From assembly GCA_963715285.1 (NCBI GenBank), contig CAVQRU010000002.1, positions 310,001 to 374,000 on the forward strand: 64,000 bases of DNA, in the 5' to 3' direction. The stretch's first letter is position 1. Each line of letters begins with the position of its first letter. This stretch comes from Sva-07 sp963715285. GTDB lineage: Bacteria; Actinomycetota; Acidimicrobiia; Acidimicrobiales; Ilumatobacteraceae. The notes beneath the pieces were generated by a model that was not told where the DNA came from, did no database searches, and was given only the letters and a program-made list of their open reading frames with translations. Made by a program: the position numbers and the translations under genes. Below, one piece after another: positions 49,699-58,100 of the stretch.

Positions 49699-51881
49699 CG
49701 CTGGTGCGCCTCGCGGAAGCGTGCGTAGCGGATCAGGTGACCGAGCGCGGTCACCGCCTGCCCGCCGCTGCCGTAGCAGAGTCGACCCAGTCGGCGAACC
49801 GTCGCCGGTCCCGGGTTGTCCGGATCGGCGACCGCCAGCTCGGTGGCGACGAGGATCGGCTTGCCGGTGGACACGCTGAGTTCGTGCGCCGCCTCGGCGA
49901 AACGCTCGTCCTGGCGCTCATGGTACGCAACGATTCGCTCGAGTCCGTGGTCGGGATAGAAGCGGCCGTCGCGCATCATCCTCGCTTGATTGCTCTGGAT
50001 GCCGATCCCGAGGTAGATGATCGCATCGACCGCTTCGTGCGTGGCGATCAGCTCCATCACCTCGGGGATCGTGTCGCGGGTCTCACCGCCGGCGCAGTCG
50101 ACCGGGTTGTTGCGGCTCCAACGTGGCGGCAACTTGGCGTCGATCGCCTCGCGCAGATCGTCCGGGAGCGCCATCAGCGTGATGTCGCGGTCCCGGGTGA
50201 TCGCGTCAGCGGTCACCACGCCCCACCCACCGGCGGTCGTGAGGACGACGGTGTTTCCACCGCGTGGAAGCGGCTGTGTCGCGAATGTCGCGGCTGCTTC
50301 GAAGGCCTCGGTGACGGTCGCTGCCCGCGTGATGCCTGCGGCGCGACATTCCCCGTCGAAGATCTTGTCGTTGGCGGCGAGCGCGCCGGTGTGGCTGGCC
50401 GCTGCCTGCGCCCCACCCTCGGTGGCGCCACCCTTGACCAGCACCAGGGGCTTGCGCGCCGCGGCTGTCGCCAGGCGGTCCATCAGGCCGCGGCCGTCGG
50501 CGATCCCTTCGACGTAGGCGAGTCCGACCGAGGTGGCGTCGTCGTCTGCATACCAGTCGAGGTAGTCGGCCACGGTGACGGCAGCAGCGTTGCCGGCCGA
50601 CACCGCACGGCTGATCCCGACCCCGCTCGCCCGCGACAGGTTCATGAAGCTCGACACGAAGTTGCCGCTCTGGCTCGCGACCCCGATACGGCCCGCCGGT
50701 GGGTACGGCGCCACGATCTGTGCGCACAGATCGACCGGTGTACTGACGACCCCCTGACCGTTGGGTCCGGCGAGGAGCATGCCGAGTTCATCGGCCAACT
50801 CGACCAGTTGCTGCTCGGCAACCCGGCCCTCGTCGCCGGCTTCTCCGTACCCGGCCGATGTGAGGAAGGCAGCGGTGATTCCCTTCGCGGCGCAGGCGCG
50901 CAGCAGCTCCGGGTTGGCGGCAGCAGGCGTGCACACGAACACGAGGTCGATCGCTCCGTCCGGCAGATCGGCGATGTCGGCGACGGTACGGATGCCGAGC
51001 ACCTCCTCGCCCTTGAGGTTGGTGCCGTACACGCCACCGGCGTACCCGGCGGCGAGCAGGTTGTGCAGCGAGACGAACCCGAACTTGCCGGGGTGGGTCG
51101 AGGCGCCGGTGACGAGGACACCACGCGGCTCGAACAACGCTCGGAACTGCTCGTCGGTCGGCCGCTCACGCGCGACCGCACGGCCGGCGTCGAGTCCGGC
51201 GCCGAGCTCGACCAGACCGTCGACGGCGACCAGCTCACCGGATGACTGGACGATCAACGGGTTGATGTCGACGCTGGCAACGTCGTCACGCTCGGTGACG
51301 AGCCGTCCGAGGCCGACCAGCAGGGCGATCAACTGCGTCCGATCGACCGCAGCCTCGCCGCGGAACGGACCGAGCAGTTTCTGGGTCGCCAGGTCGTCGA
51401 TCATGCCCGCCGCCGTGACGGCGTCGAGCGGTGCCGGCCGGAACACGACGTCGGCAACGGCCTCGGCCAGTACGCCGCCGACGCCGAGCATCACGGTCGG
51501 GCCGAACTGCGGGTCGCGGATCACGCCTGCGATCAGTTCTCGGTTGCCCGAGACCATCGGCGCGACCAACAGTGCCACGTCGCCGTCGTCGGGGCGGGCC
51601 GAGGCGAGCAGGTCCTCGGCAGCCTCGAGCACCGCCGCTCGATCACCCAGACGGAGACGTACGAGGCCCCGCTCGGTCTTGTGGGCGATCCGATCGCCGT
51701 TCAGCTTGACGACCACGGGATAGCCCAGCTCGTCGGCGGCGACGATCGCCTGCTCGGCATCGGGCACGAGGCGTTCGGGGGCGATCGGCACGCCGAAGTC
51801 GGCGAGCAGCGCCTTGGAGTCGCGCTCCGACAGCGTCGTGGACGCGGCAGAACCTGGTGAAGTCGTGTCTGGGGTCGCCAT
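49695..51881 (-). CDS. Acyl-CoA synthetase, NDP-forming (ATP-grasp first)
   Basis: 728 residues from ATG 51881; a GTG at 51890 is possible. Order of domains: ATP-grasp (about 20-225), CoA-binding Rossmann (about 240-365), then the succinyl-CoA-ligase-like domain with the swivelling His in AAASHTGALA. This is the beta-alpha permuted form, opposite to Pat-type proteins with CoA binding first. It converts acyl-CoA plus NDP and phosphate to acid plus NTP, or the reverse. The substrate is unknown. First gene of a probable operon with the dacB pair. Confidence 0.83.
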   Translation of the reverse strand: MATPDTTSPGSAASTTLSERDSKALLADFGVPIAPERLVPDAEQAIVAADELGYPVVVKLNGDRIAHKTERGLVRLRLGDRAAVLEAAEDLLASARPDDGDVALLVAPMVSGNRELIAGVIRDPQFGPTVMLGVGGVLAEAVADVVFRPAPLDAVTAAGMIDDLATQKLLGPFRGEAAVDRTQLIALLVGLGRLVTERDDVASVDINPLIVQSSGELVAVDGLVELGAGLDAGRAVARERPTDEQFRALFEPRGVLVTGASTHPGKFGFVSLHNLLAAGYAGGVYGTNLKGEEVLGIRTVADIADLPDGAIDLVFVCTPAAANPELLRACAAKGITAAFLTSAGYGEAGDEGRVAEQQLVELADELGMLLAGPNGQGVVSTPVDLCAQIVAPYPPAGRIGVASQSGNFVSSFMNLSRASGVGISRAVSAGNAAAVTVADYLDWYADDDATSVGLAYVEGIADGRGLMDRLATAAARKPLVLVKGGATEGGAQAAASHTGALAANDKIFDGECRAAGITRAATVTEAFEAAATFATQPLPRGGNTVVLTTAGGWGVVTADAITRDRDITLMALPDDLREAIDAKLPPRWSRNNPVDCAGGETRDTIPEVMELIATHEAVDAIIYLGIGIQSNQARMMRDGRFYPDHGLERIVAYHERQDERFAEAAHELSVSTGKPILVATELAVADPDNPGPATVRRLGRLCYGSGGQAVTALGHLIRYARFREAHQR

Positions 51882-51950
51882 GCGGGTCACACGGTACCCG
51901 TCCGACCTGCCGCGATGTGGTGCACGCGCCGCCCGCGCCGCATCAGGGTG

Positions 51951-52592
51951 TCAGGTCGGGATCAGCGCGGCGTGGAAGAACTCGATGATGTGTTCGCTGC
52001 GACGCTCGAGCGCCTCGGGCGCCAGCGGATCTTCGTCGAGCAGACCCTCCAGGAAGGGGGCGTCGGAGAAGTAGCTCAGCAGTGCGCCGTAGCCGGTGAG
52101 CAGGAGCTGTTGTGGATTCTGTTCGCGGAACGTGCCGTCGGCCATTTCACGGCCGAGGTAGTCGGCGGCCTGATCGAACATCGGTCGGAGGACCGCAGCG
52201 AGGTCGATGCCGAGGTGCGAACCGCCGTCGATCGCTTCGCGTCGCATCAGCGTGACGTACGACGGGTTGTCGGCGAAGTAGCCGAACCCGGCCCGGAGCA
52301 CCTGCTCGATCTTGGGCCAGCCCGTGGCCGTCGACTCGATCGCGTCGGCCAGACGAGCGAACCAGTCGGACAGGAGGCGCTCGAACACCTCTCCGTACAA
52401 GGCCTCCTTCGAGGCGAAGTGGTGCAGCAGGCTGGGGCGCCGGATCCCGACCTCGGCGGCGATGTCGTTGAGCGAGGTGCCGCTGTAGCCATCGTGGGCG
52501 AAGCACATGAGCGCCGCATCGAGGATCTGGTCACGGGTGGACCGACCCTCGACGGGCAGCTCGGTCGAGGTCACGAGGCGGAGGTCGGCCAT
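51951..52592 (-). CDS. TetR-family transcriptional regulator
   Basis: 213 residues. Helix-turn-helix TSLNDIAAEVGIRRPSLLHHFASKEALYGEVFERLL (in part), preceded by STRDQILDAALMCFAHDGYSG. The ligand-binding domain is AcrR-like. Target not evident; the next gene downstream is the acyl-CoA ligase, 69 bp away on the same strand. Confidence 0.83.
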   Translation of the reverse strand: MADLRLVTSTELPVEGRSTRDQILDAALMCFAHDGYSGTSLNDIAAEVGIRRPSLLHHFASKEALYGEVFERLLSDWFARLADAIESTATGWPKIEQVLRAGFGYFADNPSYVTLMRREAIDGGSHLGIDLAAVLRPMFDQAADYLGREMADGTFREQNPQQLLLTGYGALLSYFSDAPFLEGLLDEDPLAPEALERRSEHIIEFFHAALIPT

Positions 52593-52648
52593 GATCCGAC
52601 GAACGCTACTCGGCTGGGTCCGGGGCTCCTCGCCCCGATCCGACGGGT

Positions 52649-53083
52649 TCAGGCCGGCGGGTACACGCCCATCTGCTTCGCCTTGTCGGTCTGCCAGAAG
52701 ATGTCGGCGATCTCGTCGATGTACGCGACGAGCTGCTCACCGACCGCCGGGTCCATCGACTTCTTGGCCTCGCCGGCCTGATGAATCGCCTTCCAGAACA
52801 ACTCGTGGAGCTGCGGGAACGCCGCGAAGTGGTCAGGGGCGAAGAAGTCGGCCCAGAGCACCATCAGGTGGTGCTTGGTCTCCTCGGCGCGCTGCTCCTT
52901 GATCAGGATGCAGCGGCTGCGGAAGACCTCGTCGTCGGATTCGGCGTACTTCTTCGCCGTCTTGACGACCGAGAGCGCCTCGATCTTGGCCTGGGCCGGG
53001 TCGTACACCCCGCAGTACAGGTCGCAGTGGGCGTGGGCGACGGTGGCGCCTTCGAACAGCGGGGCGAACAACTTGGCGAACAT
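52649..53083 (-). CDS. sodN: Nickel superoxide dismutase precursor
   Basis: 144 residues; AGGAG 5 nt before the ATG. An 18-residue propeptide precedes His19, giving a mature N-terminus HCDLYCGVYDPAQAK. His1, Cys2 and Cys6 (His19, Cys20, Cys24 here) are the nickel ligands. The fifth hook position is Tyr instead of the usual Pro. The rest is the four-helix bundle (KHHLMVLWADFF). It dismutates superoxide in the cytoplasm. It is divergent from its peptidase gene. Confidence 0.93.
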   Translation of the reverse strand: MFAKLFAPLFEGATVAHAHCDLYCGVYDPAQAKIEALSVVKTAKKYAESDDEVFRSRCILIKEQRAEETKHHLMVLWADFFAPDHFAAFPQLHELFWKAIHQAGEAKKSMDPAVGEQLVAYIDEIADIFWQTDKAKQMGVYPPA

Positions 53084-53150
53084 GATGTCTCCTGGGGTCT
53101 GGTGATCGTGGGCGTTGCGAACGGTTCCCGAAGGTCGTTCAGTCGAAACA

Positions 53151-53156
53151 TACACT
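53151..53156 (+). promoter_or_regulatory. Probable leaderless promoter -10 of sodX
   Basis: TACACT ends 8 nt before the GTG at 53165, and there is no Shine-Dalgarno sequence between. The divergent sodN promoter must lie in the same 81-bp gap, so the two may be controlled together. Confidence 0.45.
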
Positions 53157-53164
53157 CCGCGCCC

Positions 53165-53512
53165 GTGGACCTGCCCAAGTCGCCCTCGACGAATCGTCCC
53201 CGATGGCGTCACCGGCTGCCGCGGCGTTTCGTCGTCGCCGACCGATCGATGGAGCCGACCCTGGTCGACGGCCAGGGCCTCGTCGCCGTCGCCTCCTCCC
53301 GGGCGCGGGTGGGTCAGATCCGATGCGTCGAGCATCCCGACCGACCAGGTTTCTGGTTGGTGAAGCGGGTGTCGGAGGTGCACCGCGACGGCACCATGTC
53401 GGTGTTGTCGGACAACCGCGAGAGCACCCGGGCCGACTCGCGGACCTTCGGACCCGTGCCCGCTGCCGGGAGCTACCTGGTCGTGCTGCGGATACCGCGC
53501 CGCTGGATGTGA
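53165..53512 (+). CDS. sodX: Nickel-superoxide-dismutase maturation peptidase
   Basis: 115 residues from GTG 53165. S26-type fold with the catalytic Ser in ADRSMEPTL and the Lys in FWLVKRVSEV; SDNRES follows. Small soluble S26 peptidases of this kind, next to sodN, remove the NiSOD propeptide to free the N-terminal His. It has no membrane helix, unlike LepB. Confidence 0.85.
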   Translation: MDLPKSPSTNRPRWRHRLPRRFVVADRSMEPTLVDGQGLVAVASSRARVGQIRCVEHPDRPGFWLVKRVSEVHRDGTMSVLSDNRESTRADSRTFGPVPAAGSYLVVLRIPRRWM

Positions 53513-53531
53513 CGCGGTCGGAGATCGCTCG

Positions 53532-54296
53532 TCACATCGCCTTGCCGAACCCACCGTCGACCACGAGGATCTCGCCGGTCGTCAGCTTCGAGCCGAGCAG
53601 GAACCCGAAGATCGCGTCCTTGACGTCCTCCGGCGTGCACACGGCACCCAGCAGCGTCCTGTCGACGACCGACTGCTTGATCGCGTCGAATGCGTCACCG
53701 AACCCCTCCTGCAACCACGAGCCGTCGATGAAGCCAGGGCACACCGTGTTGACCTGCACCTGTGGTCCCATCACCCGTGCAAGCGTGACCGTCAGGTTGT
53801 TGAGGCCTGCCTTCGACGCGCAGTACGGGATCGAACTCCCGGTGCCGTACACGCCGGCGACGCTCGACACGTTGACGATCTGACCGCCGTCGTCGGCCTT
53901 CAATGCCGTGGCCGCCGCTCGGGCCATCTGGAACGGGCCGATCAGGTTGACGCCCATGATCGACGTCCACGTCTCCGCCGTCACCGCATCGAGGTCGTGG
54001 TGCGGGATGAAGCTGGTGGTGCCGGCGTTGTTGACCAGGACGTCGAGGCGTCCGAATGTGTCCGTGGCGGCATCGACGAGACGGCGACAGTCGTCGTCCT
54101 CGGCGACACTGGCCTGGACGGCGATCGCTCGGACCCCGCTCGTGGCGGCCTCGGCCGCCACGGCCTCGGCGGCGTCCTTGGATCGGGAGTAGTTCACGAC
54201 GACGTCGCAACCGGCTGCCGCAAGCGCCAGCGCAGTCGCTCGTCCCACCCCGGTCCCTGCTCCCGTGACGATTGCGGCCTTGCCCGACAGATCCAT
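53532..54296 (-). CDS. Short-chain dehydrogenase/reductase
   Basis: 254 residues, classical SDR. TGAGTGVGRATA (cofactor glycine motif), NNAG, then Ser in NVSSVAGVYG and YCASK for the catalytic Tyr and Lys. The Asn-Tyr-Ser-Arg-Ser after beta2 suggests NADP. It ends in GGFGKAM, similar to FabG-type reductases. Substrate unknown. It is divergent from the hypothetical gene at 54363. Confidence 0.88.
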   Translation of the reverse strand: MDLSGKAAIVTGAGTGVGRATALALAAAGCDVVVNYSRSKDAAEAVAAEAATSGVRAIAVQASVAEDDDCRRLVDAATDTFGRLDVLVNNAGTTSFIPHHDLDAVTAETWTSIMGVNLIGPFQMARAAATALKADDGGQIVNVSSVAGVYGTGSSIPYCASKAGLNNLTVTLARVMGPQVQVNTVCPGFIDGSWLQEGFGDAFDAIKQSVVDRTLLGAVCTPEDVKDAIFGFLLGSKLTTGEILVVDGGFGKAM

Positions 54297-54325
54297 GGTG
54301 CGCTCCCCTGTTCGTTGTGTTGATG

Positions 54326-54354
54326 TTCACAGCCGGAACGGCCGACCGTAGCCT
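54326..54354 (+). promoter_or_regulatory. Promoter with -35 and -10 for a leaderless gene
   Basis: TTCACA (54326-54331) and TAGCCT (54349-54354) are exactly 17 bp apart, and the -10 ends 8 nt before the ATG at 54363. It is the clearest leaderless-type promoter of the window. Confidence 0.5.
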
Positions 54355-54362
54355 GAGGGCCC

Positions 54363-54758
54363 ATGCAGATCGTCGCCGCACTCTTCGTCGAGAACTTCGA
54401 GATGCGCCAGGCGCCGGGGCCGTCGACGCGCATCGACATGAGCGGTGTGATGTTCTCGATGGCTGCGCCGTCGCCGGCGCCGGTCACGATCGAGCCACAC
54501 CTCGTCGGGTTGATCTTCTGCCCGGAGGACGAGCCGGGCACCGGTGTGTTCGAGGTCGTGTTCAGGCGGGGCATCGACGAGGACAGCGACCAGCTCGCAC
54601 GCAACGTGAGCCCGTTCACCGTCGAGCCCGGCAAGTTCACCTACCGACTCGTTCGCGGCGAGTTGGAGTTCGACGACTACGGCCAGGTGTTCGCGCACTG
54701 CCGCATCGACCACGGCCCCTGGCACCTCGTGCCGTTCACTCTGCTCCCTCCCGTCTGA
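54363..54758 (+). CDS. Hypothetical protein (DUF6941-like)
   Basis: 131 residues, mostly beta strands. Begins MQIVAALFVENFEMRQ and has a central acidic turn with PCE-like FCPEDEPGTGVF, then FRRGIDED. It resembles small actinobacterial beta-sandwich proteins (DUF6941-type), which have no known role. No signal peptide. It comes 97 bp before transketolase, on the same strand. Confidence 0.6.
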   Translation: MQIVAALFVENFEMRQAPGPSTRIDMSGVMFSMAAPSPAPVTIEPHLVGLIFCPEDEPGTGVFEVVFRRGIDEDSDQLARNVSPFTVEPGKFTYRLVRGELEFDDYGQVFAHCRIDHGPWHLVPFTLLPPV

Positions 54759-54842
54759 CGATCACATCGGGACATCGGGGGTCAGACCCGTGTTGTCCTC
54801 CGTCCCGCCTGGCGGTTTGGTTCGAGTCGACGGGTGGTCGGG

Positions 54843-54848
54843 TACTGT
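54843..54848 (+). promoter_or_regulatory. Probable leaderless promoter -10 of transketolase
   Basis: TACTGT ends 7 nt before the GTG at 54856; TTCGAG 16 bp upstream is a weak -35. Confidence 0.45.
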
Positions 54849-54855
54849 CGCCCGC

Positions 54856-56808
54856 GTGTCGTTGACCACCGAACAGGACCAACTCGCCGTCTCGCTCATC
54901 CGGGGGATGGCGATGGACGGCCCACTCGCCGCCAACAGCGGTCACCAGGGCACCGCCATGGCGCTCGCGCCACTCGGACACGTGCTCTACAGCCGCGTGC
55001 TGCGCCACGATCCGGCCGATCCGGCGTGGCCCGACCGTGACCGATTCGTGCTCTCCAACGGCCACGCATCGATCCTGCAGTACACGCTGCTCTTCCTGGC
55101 GGGCTACGGACTCGAACTCGACGACCTCCGCCAGTTCCGTCAGTGGGAGTCGGCCACGCCGGGACATCCCGAGGCCGGCCACACCGCGGGGGTCGAGGTC
55201 ACCACCGGGCCGCTCGGTCAGGGCTTCGGCAACGCCGTCGGCATGGCGATCGCCGAAGCGAACCTCCGAGCCCGATTCGGCGCCGACGCACAGGACCACC
55301 ACACCTTCGTCATCGCCGGCGACGGTTGCCTGATGGAAGGCATCAGCCACGAGGCGGCCTCACTGGCGGGACACCTCGGTCTCGGCAAGCTGATCTGCGT
55401 GTTCGACGACAACAGGATCACGATCGACGGTGCGACGAGCCTGTCGACGAACGACGACGTGGCGATGCGCTTCCGCGCCTACGGCTGGGACGTCGTCGAA
55501 CTCGGTGAGATGGCCGACGACCTCGACGGGCTCGAAGCAGCGTTGGTCGCCGCGAAGGACCAGACCGACAAGCCGTCGCTGCTCGTGTTGCGGTCGCACA
55601 TCGGTGAACCGTCGCCCGATCACGTCGACACCGCGGGCGCCCACGGCAATCCGTTCACCGCCGAGGACGTCACGCGCACCAAAGAGATCATGGGCATCCC
55701 CGACGAGCCGTTCTGGGCGCCGGACGATCTCGTCGCCGCCTACCGGGAGCACGCCGCCGAGCGGGGTGCTGCGGCCCGGGCCGCTTGGATGCAGCGCAGC
55801 GCCGGGGTCACGGCCGGTCCGGAGTGGCAGGCCGCCTGGGCCGGCACCGGCACGAGCGGCTGGGATGCCGAGCTGCCCTCGTACGACCTCGGCGAATCGG
55901 TCGCCACCCGCAAGGCGATCCAGAAGGCCCTGGACGCCACCTACGACGGCCTTCCCGGGTTGATCTCCGGTTCGGCCGATCTGACCGGGAGCAACGGAAC
56001 CGGTTTGTCGCGCACGACGTCGTTCACCGCCGACGATCGCGCCGGGCGCTACCTCCACTACGGCATCCGGGAGCACGCGATGGGCGCTGCGCTCGTCGGG
56101 ATGGCCCGACACGGCGGCACGCTGCCGATCGGCGGCACGTTCTTCGTGTTCTCCGACTACATGCGACCGTCGATCCGCCTCGCCGCGCTGTCCGGAGCCA
56201 AGTGCTGCTTCGTCTTCACCCACGACTCGGTCGGCGTCGGCGAGGACGGACCGACCCACCAGCCGGTGGAACACCTCGCAACGCTTCGGGCGATGCCGAA
56301 CCTCCACGTGGTCCGCCCCGCCGACGGCAACGAGACGATCCACGCCTGGGCCGACGTCGTCCGCCACGACGGCCCGTCGGTGCTCGTGCTCAGCCGTCAG
56401 AACATCCGCGTGACCACCGACGGGTCCGCCGTCGAGCGCGGCGCCGGTGTCGTCACCGACTGCGATGGCGCGCCGCAGGTCGTGCTGGTCGGCACCGGCA
56501 GCGAGGTCGAGGTGTGTGTCGACGCCGCCGCACTCCTCAACGACCGGGGCGTCGCCGCTCGCGCCGTGAGCATGCCCAGCTGGGACCGATTCGCCGCGCA
56601 GGAGCGTACGTACCGCGACGAAATCCTCCCGCCCGGGGTGCCGGTCGTCTCGGTCGAGGCCGCCACCACGTTCGGCTGGGAGCGCTACGCCGACGTCGCC
56701 ATCGGCATCGATCGCTTCGGAGCGAGCGCACCCGGCGAGCTCGTGCTGGACAAGCTCGGCATCAACGTCGAACATGTCGTGCGAACGGCGCTCGACCTGG
56801 TCCCCTGA
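54856..56808 (+). CDS. tkt: Transketolase
   Basis: 650 residues from GTG 54856. N-terminal TPP domain with NSGHQGTAMALAPLGHVLY, FVLSNGHAS and IAGDGCLMEGISHEAASLAG (GDG...N motif, with DDNRIT). The pyrimidine domain has YGIREHAMGAALVG, and the third domain ends the protein. It moves two-carbon units between ketose and aldose phosphates in the pentose phosphate pathway. Followed by transaldolase in the same direction. Confidence 0.93.
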   Translation: MSLTTEQDQLAVSLIRGMAMDGPLAANSGHQGTAMALAPLGHVLYSRVLRHDPADPAWPDRDRFVLSNGHASILQYTLLFLAGYGLELDDLRQFRQWESATPGHPEAGHTAGVEVTTGPLGQGFGNAVGMAIAEANLRARFGADAQDHHTFVIAGDGCLMEGISHEAASLAGHLGLGKLICVFDDNRITIDGATSLSTNDDVAMRFRAYGWDVVELGEMADDLDGLEAALVAAKDQTDKPSLLVLRSHIGEPSPDHVDTAGAHGNPFTAEDVTRTKEIMGIPDEPFWAPDDLVAAYREHAAERGAAARAAWMQRSAGVTAGPEWQAAWAGTGTSGWDAELPSYDLGESVATRKAIQKALDATYDGLPGLISGSADLTGSNGTGLSRTTSFTADDRAGRYLHYGIREHAMGAALVGMARHGGTLPIGGTFFVFSDYMRPSIRLAALSGAKCCFVFTHDSVGVGEDGPTHQPVEHLATLRAMPNLHVVRPADGNETIHAWADVVRHDGPSVLVLSRQNIRVTTDGSAVERGAGVVTDCDGAPQVVLVGTGSEVEVCVDAAALLNDRGVAARAVSMPSWDRFAAQERTYRDEILPPGVPVVSVEAATTFGWERYADVAIGIDRFGASAPGELVLDKLGINVEHVVRTALDLVP

Positions 56809-56890
56809 CCCGCCGGCGCTCCCCAGCATCCACCCGCCCCAACATCCGCCCGCCCAGCATTTCACCCGCCCCGACTCGAAGGAGTCCACC

Positions 56891-58000
56891 ATGGACGACA
56901 CGAACCGCATCGCCGCCCTCTTCGGCCAGGAGGGCCAGAGTCCCTGGCTCGACAACCTCAAGCGGGGCTACATCACCTCGGGCCAGCTCGTCGCCATACG
57001 TGACGGCGGCGTGCGGGGGCTCACGTCCAACCCCTCGATCTTCCAGAAGGCCATCCAGGACTCGAGCGAGTACGACGAACAATTCTCCGAACTCCGCTCG
57101 ACGAGCACGTCGATCATCGACGACTACTGGGCGCTCGTCGTTCGCGACATCCACAGCGCCTGCGACGTGTTCTCGAAGGTGTACGACCACTCGAACGGCG
57201 TCGACGGCTACGTGAGCGTCGAGGTCGATCCCGGGCTGGCGCACGACGGCCCCGGCACCGAAGCTGCCGCCCGCGAGCTGCACGAACGGATCGACCGCCG
57301 CAACCTGATGGTCAAGATCCCCGGCACCGAGGAGGGCCTCGGTCCGGTCGAGCAGATGATCGCAGAGGGCCGCTCGATCAACGTCACGTTGATCTTCAGC
57401 CTCGACCGGTACTCGAAGGTGATCGAGGCGTATCTGCGTGGTCTCGAACGTCTCGCCGGCGACTCCGCCGCCGACCTCTCCCGGGTTGCGAGCGTCGCCA
57501 GCTTCTTCATCAGCCGCGTCGACTCCGAGGTCGATCGGCGCCTCGACGCGATCGGCACCGACGAGGCCCTCGCGCTCCGCGGCACCGCCGCAGTCGCCCA
57601 GGGCAAGCTCGCCTACCAGCTGTTCCGAGCAGCCTTCTCCGGCCCCCGCTGGGAGGCCCTGGCCGCCCGTGGGGCCCGGGTGCAGCGACCGCTCTGGGCA
57701 TCGACCTCGACCAAGAACCCGGCCTATCCGGACACGCTCTACGTCGACGAGCTGATCGGCCCCGACACCGTCAACACGCTGCCCGACAACACGCTCGAAG
57801 CATTCGCGGACCACGGCACGCTCGCTCGCCGCGTCGATGTCGACGTCGACGATGCTCGGGCCGTGTGGGAGGCGCTCCCCCGGGTCGGCGTCGACATGGA
57901 CGAGGTCGCCGCCCAGCTCGAACGCGAAGGCGTGTCGAGCTTCCAGAAGTCCTTCGACGAGCTGATCACCGCCCTCGACGCCAAAGCCGACACCCTCTAG
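56891..58000 (+). CDS. tal: Transaldolase
   Basis: 369 residues; AAGGAG 7 nt before the ATG. Starts SPWLDNLKRGYITSGQL, then GLTSNPSIFQKAI. The Schiff-base lysine is in NLMVKIPGTEEG, and ASTSTKNPAYPDTLYVDEL is the usual actinobacterial long-form pattern. It transfers dihydroxyacetone units between sedoheptulose-7-P and glyceraldehyde-3-P. 82 bp after tkt, probably one operon. Confidence 0.93.
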   Translation: MDDTNRIAALFGQEGQSPWLDNLKRGYITSGQLVAIRDGGVRGLTSNPSIFQKAIQDSSEYDEQFSELRSTSTSIIDDYWALVVRDIHSACDVFSKVYDHSNGVDGYVSVEVDPGLAHDGPGTEAAARELHERIDRRNLMVKIPGTEEGLGPVEQMIAEGRSINVTLIFSLDRYSKVIEAYLRGLERLAGDSAADLSRVASVASFFISRVDSEVDRRLDAIGTDEALALRGTAAVAQGKLAYQLFRAAFSGPRWEALAARGARVQRPLWASTSTKNPAYPDTLYVDELIGPDTVNTLPDNTLEAFADHGTLARRVDVDVDDARAVWEALPRVGVDMDEVAAQLEREGVSSFQKSFDELITALDAKADTL

Positions 58001-58044
58001 CACCGACCGAACGCCCCCACCAACCACCCCCACCAACCGAAAAA

Positions 58045-58081
58045 TGCCTCGGAGTCCGCGCCCAGCGCGACGATCGAGGCA
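58045..58081. terminator. Bidirectional hairpin terminator with A/T flanks
   Basis: TGCCTCG (58045-58051) pairs with CGAGGCA (58075-58081) and an inner CGCGC/GCGCG stem extends it. AAAA precedes and GATTT follows, so it can serve both the transaldolase and the convergent oxidoreductase gene. Confidence 0.7.
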
Positions 58082-58100
58082 GATTTCGGGGTCGTTCGGG

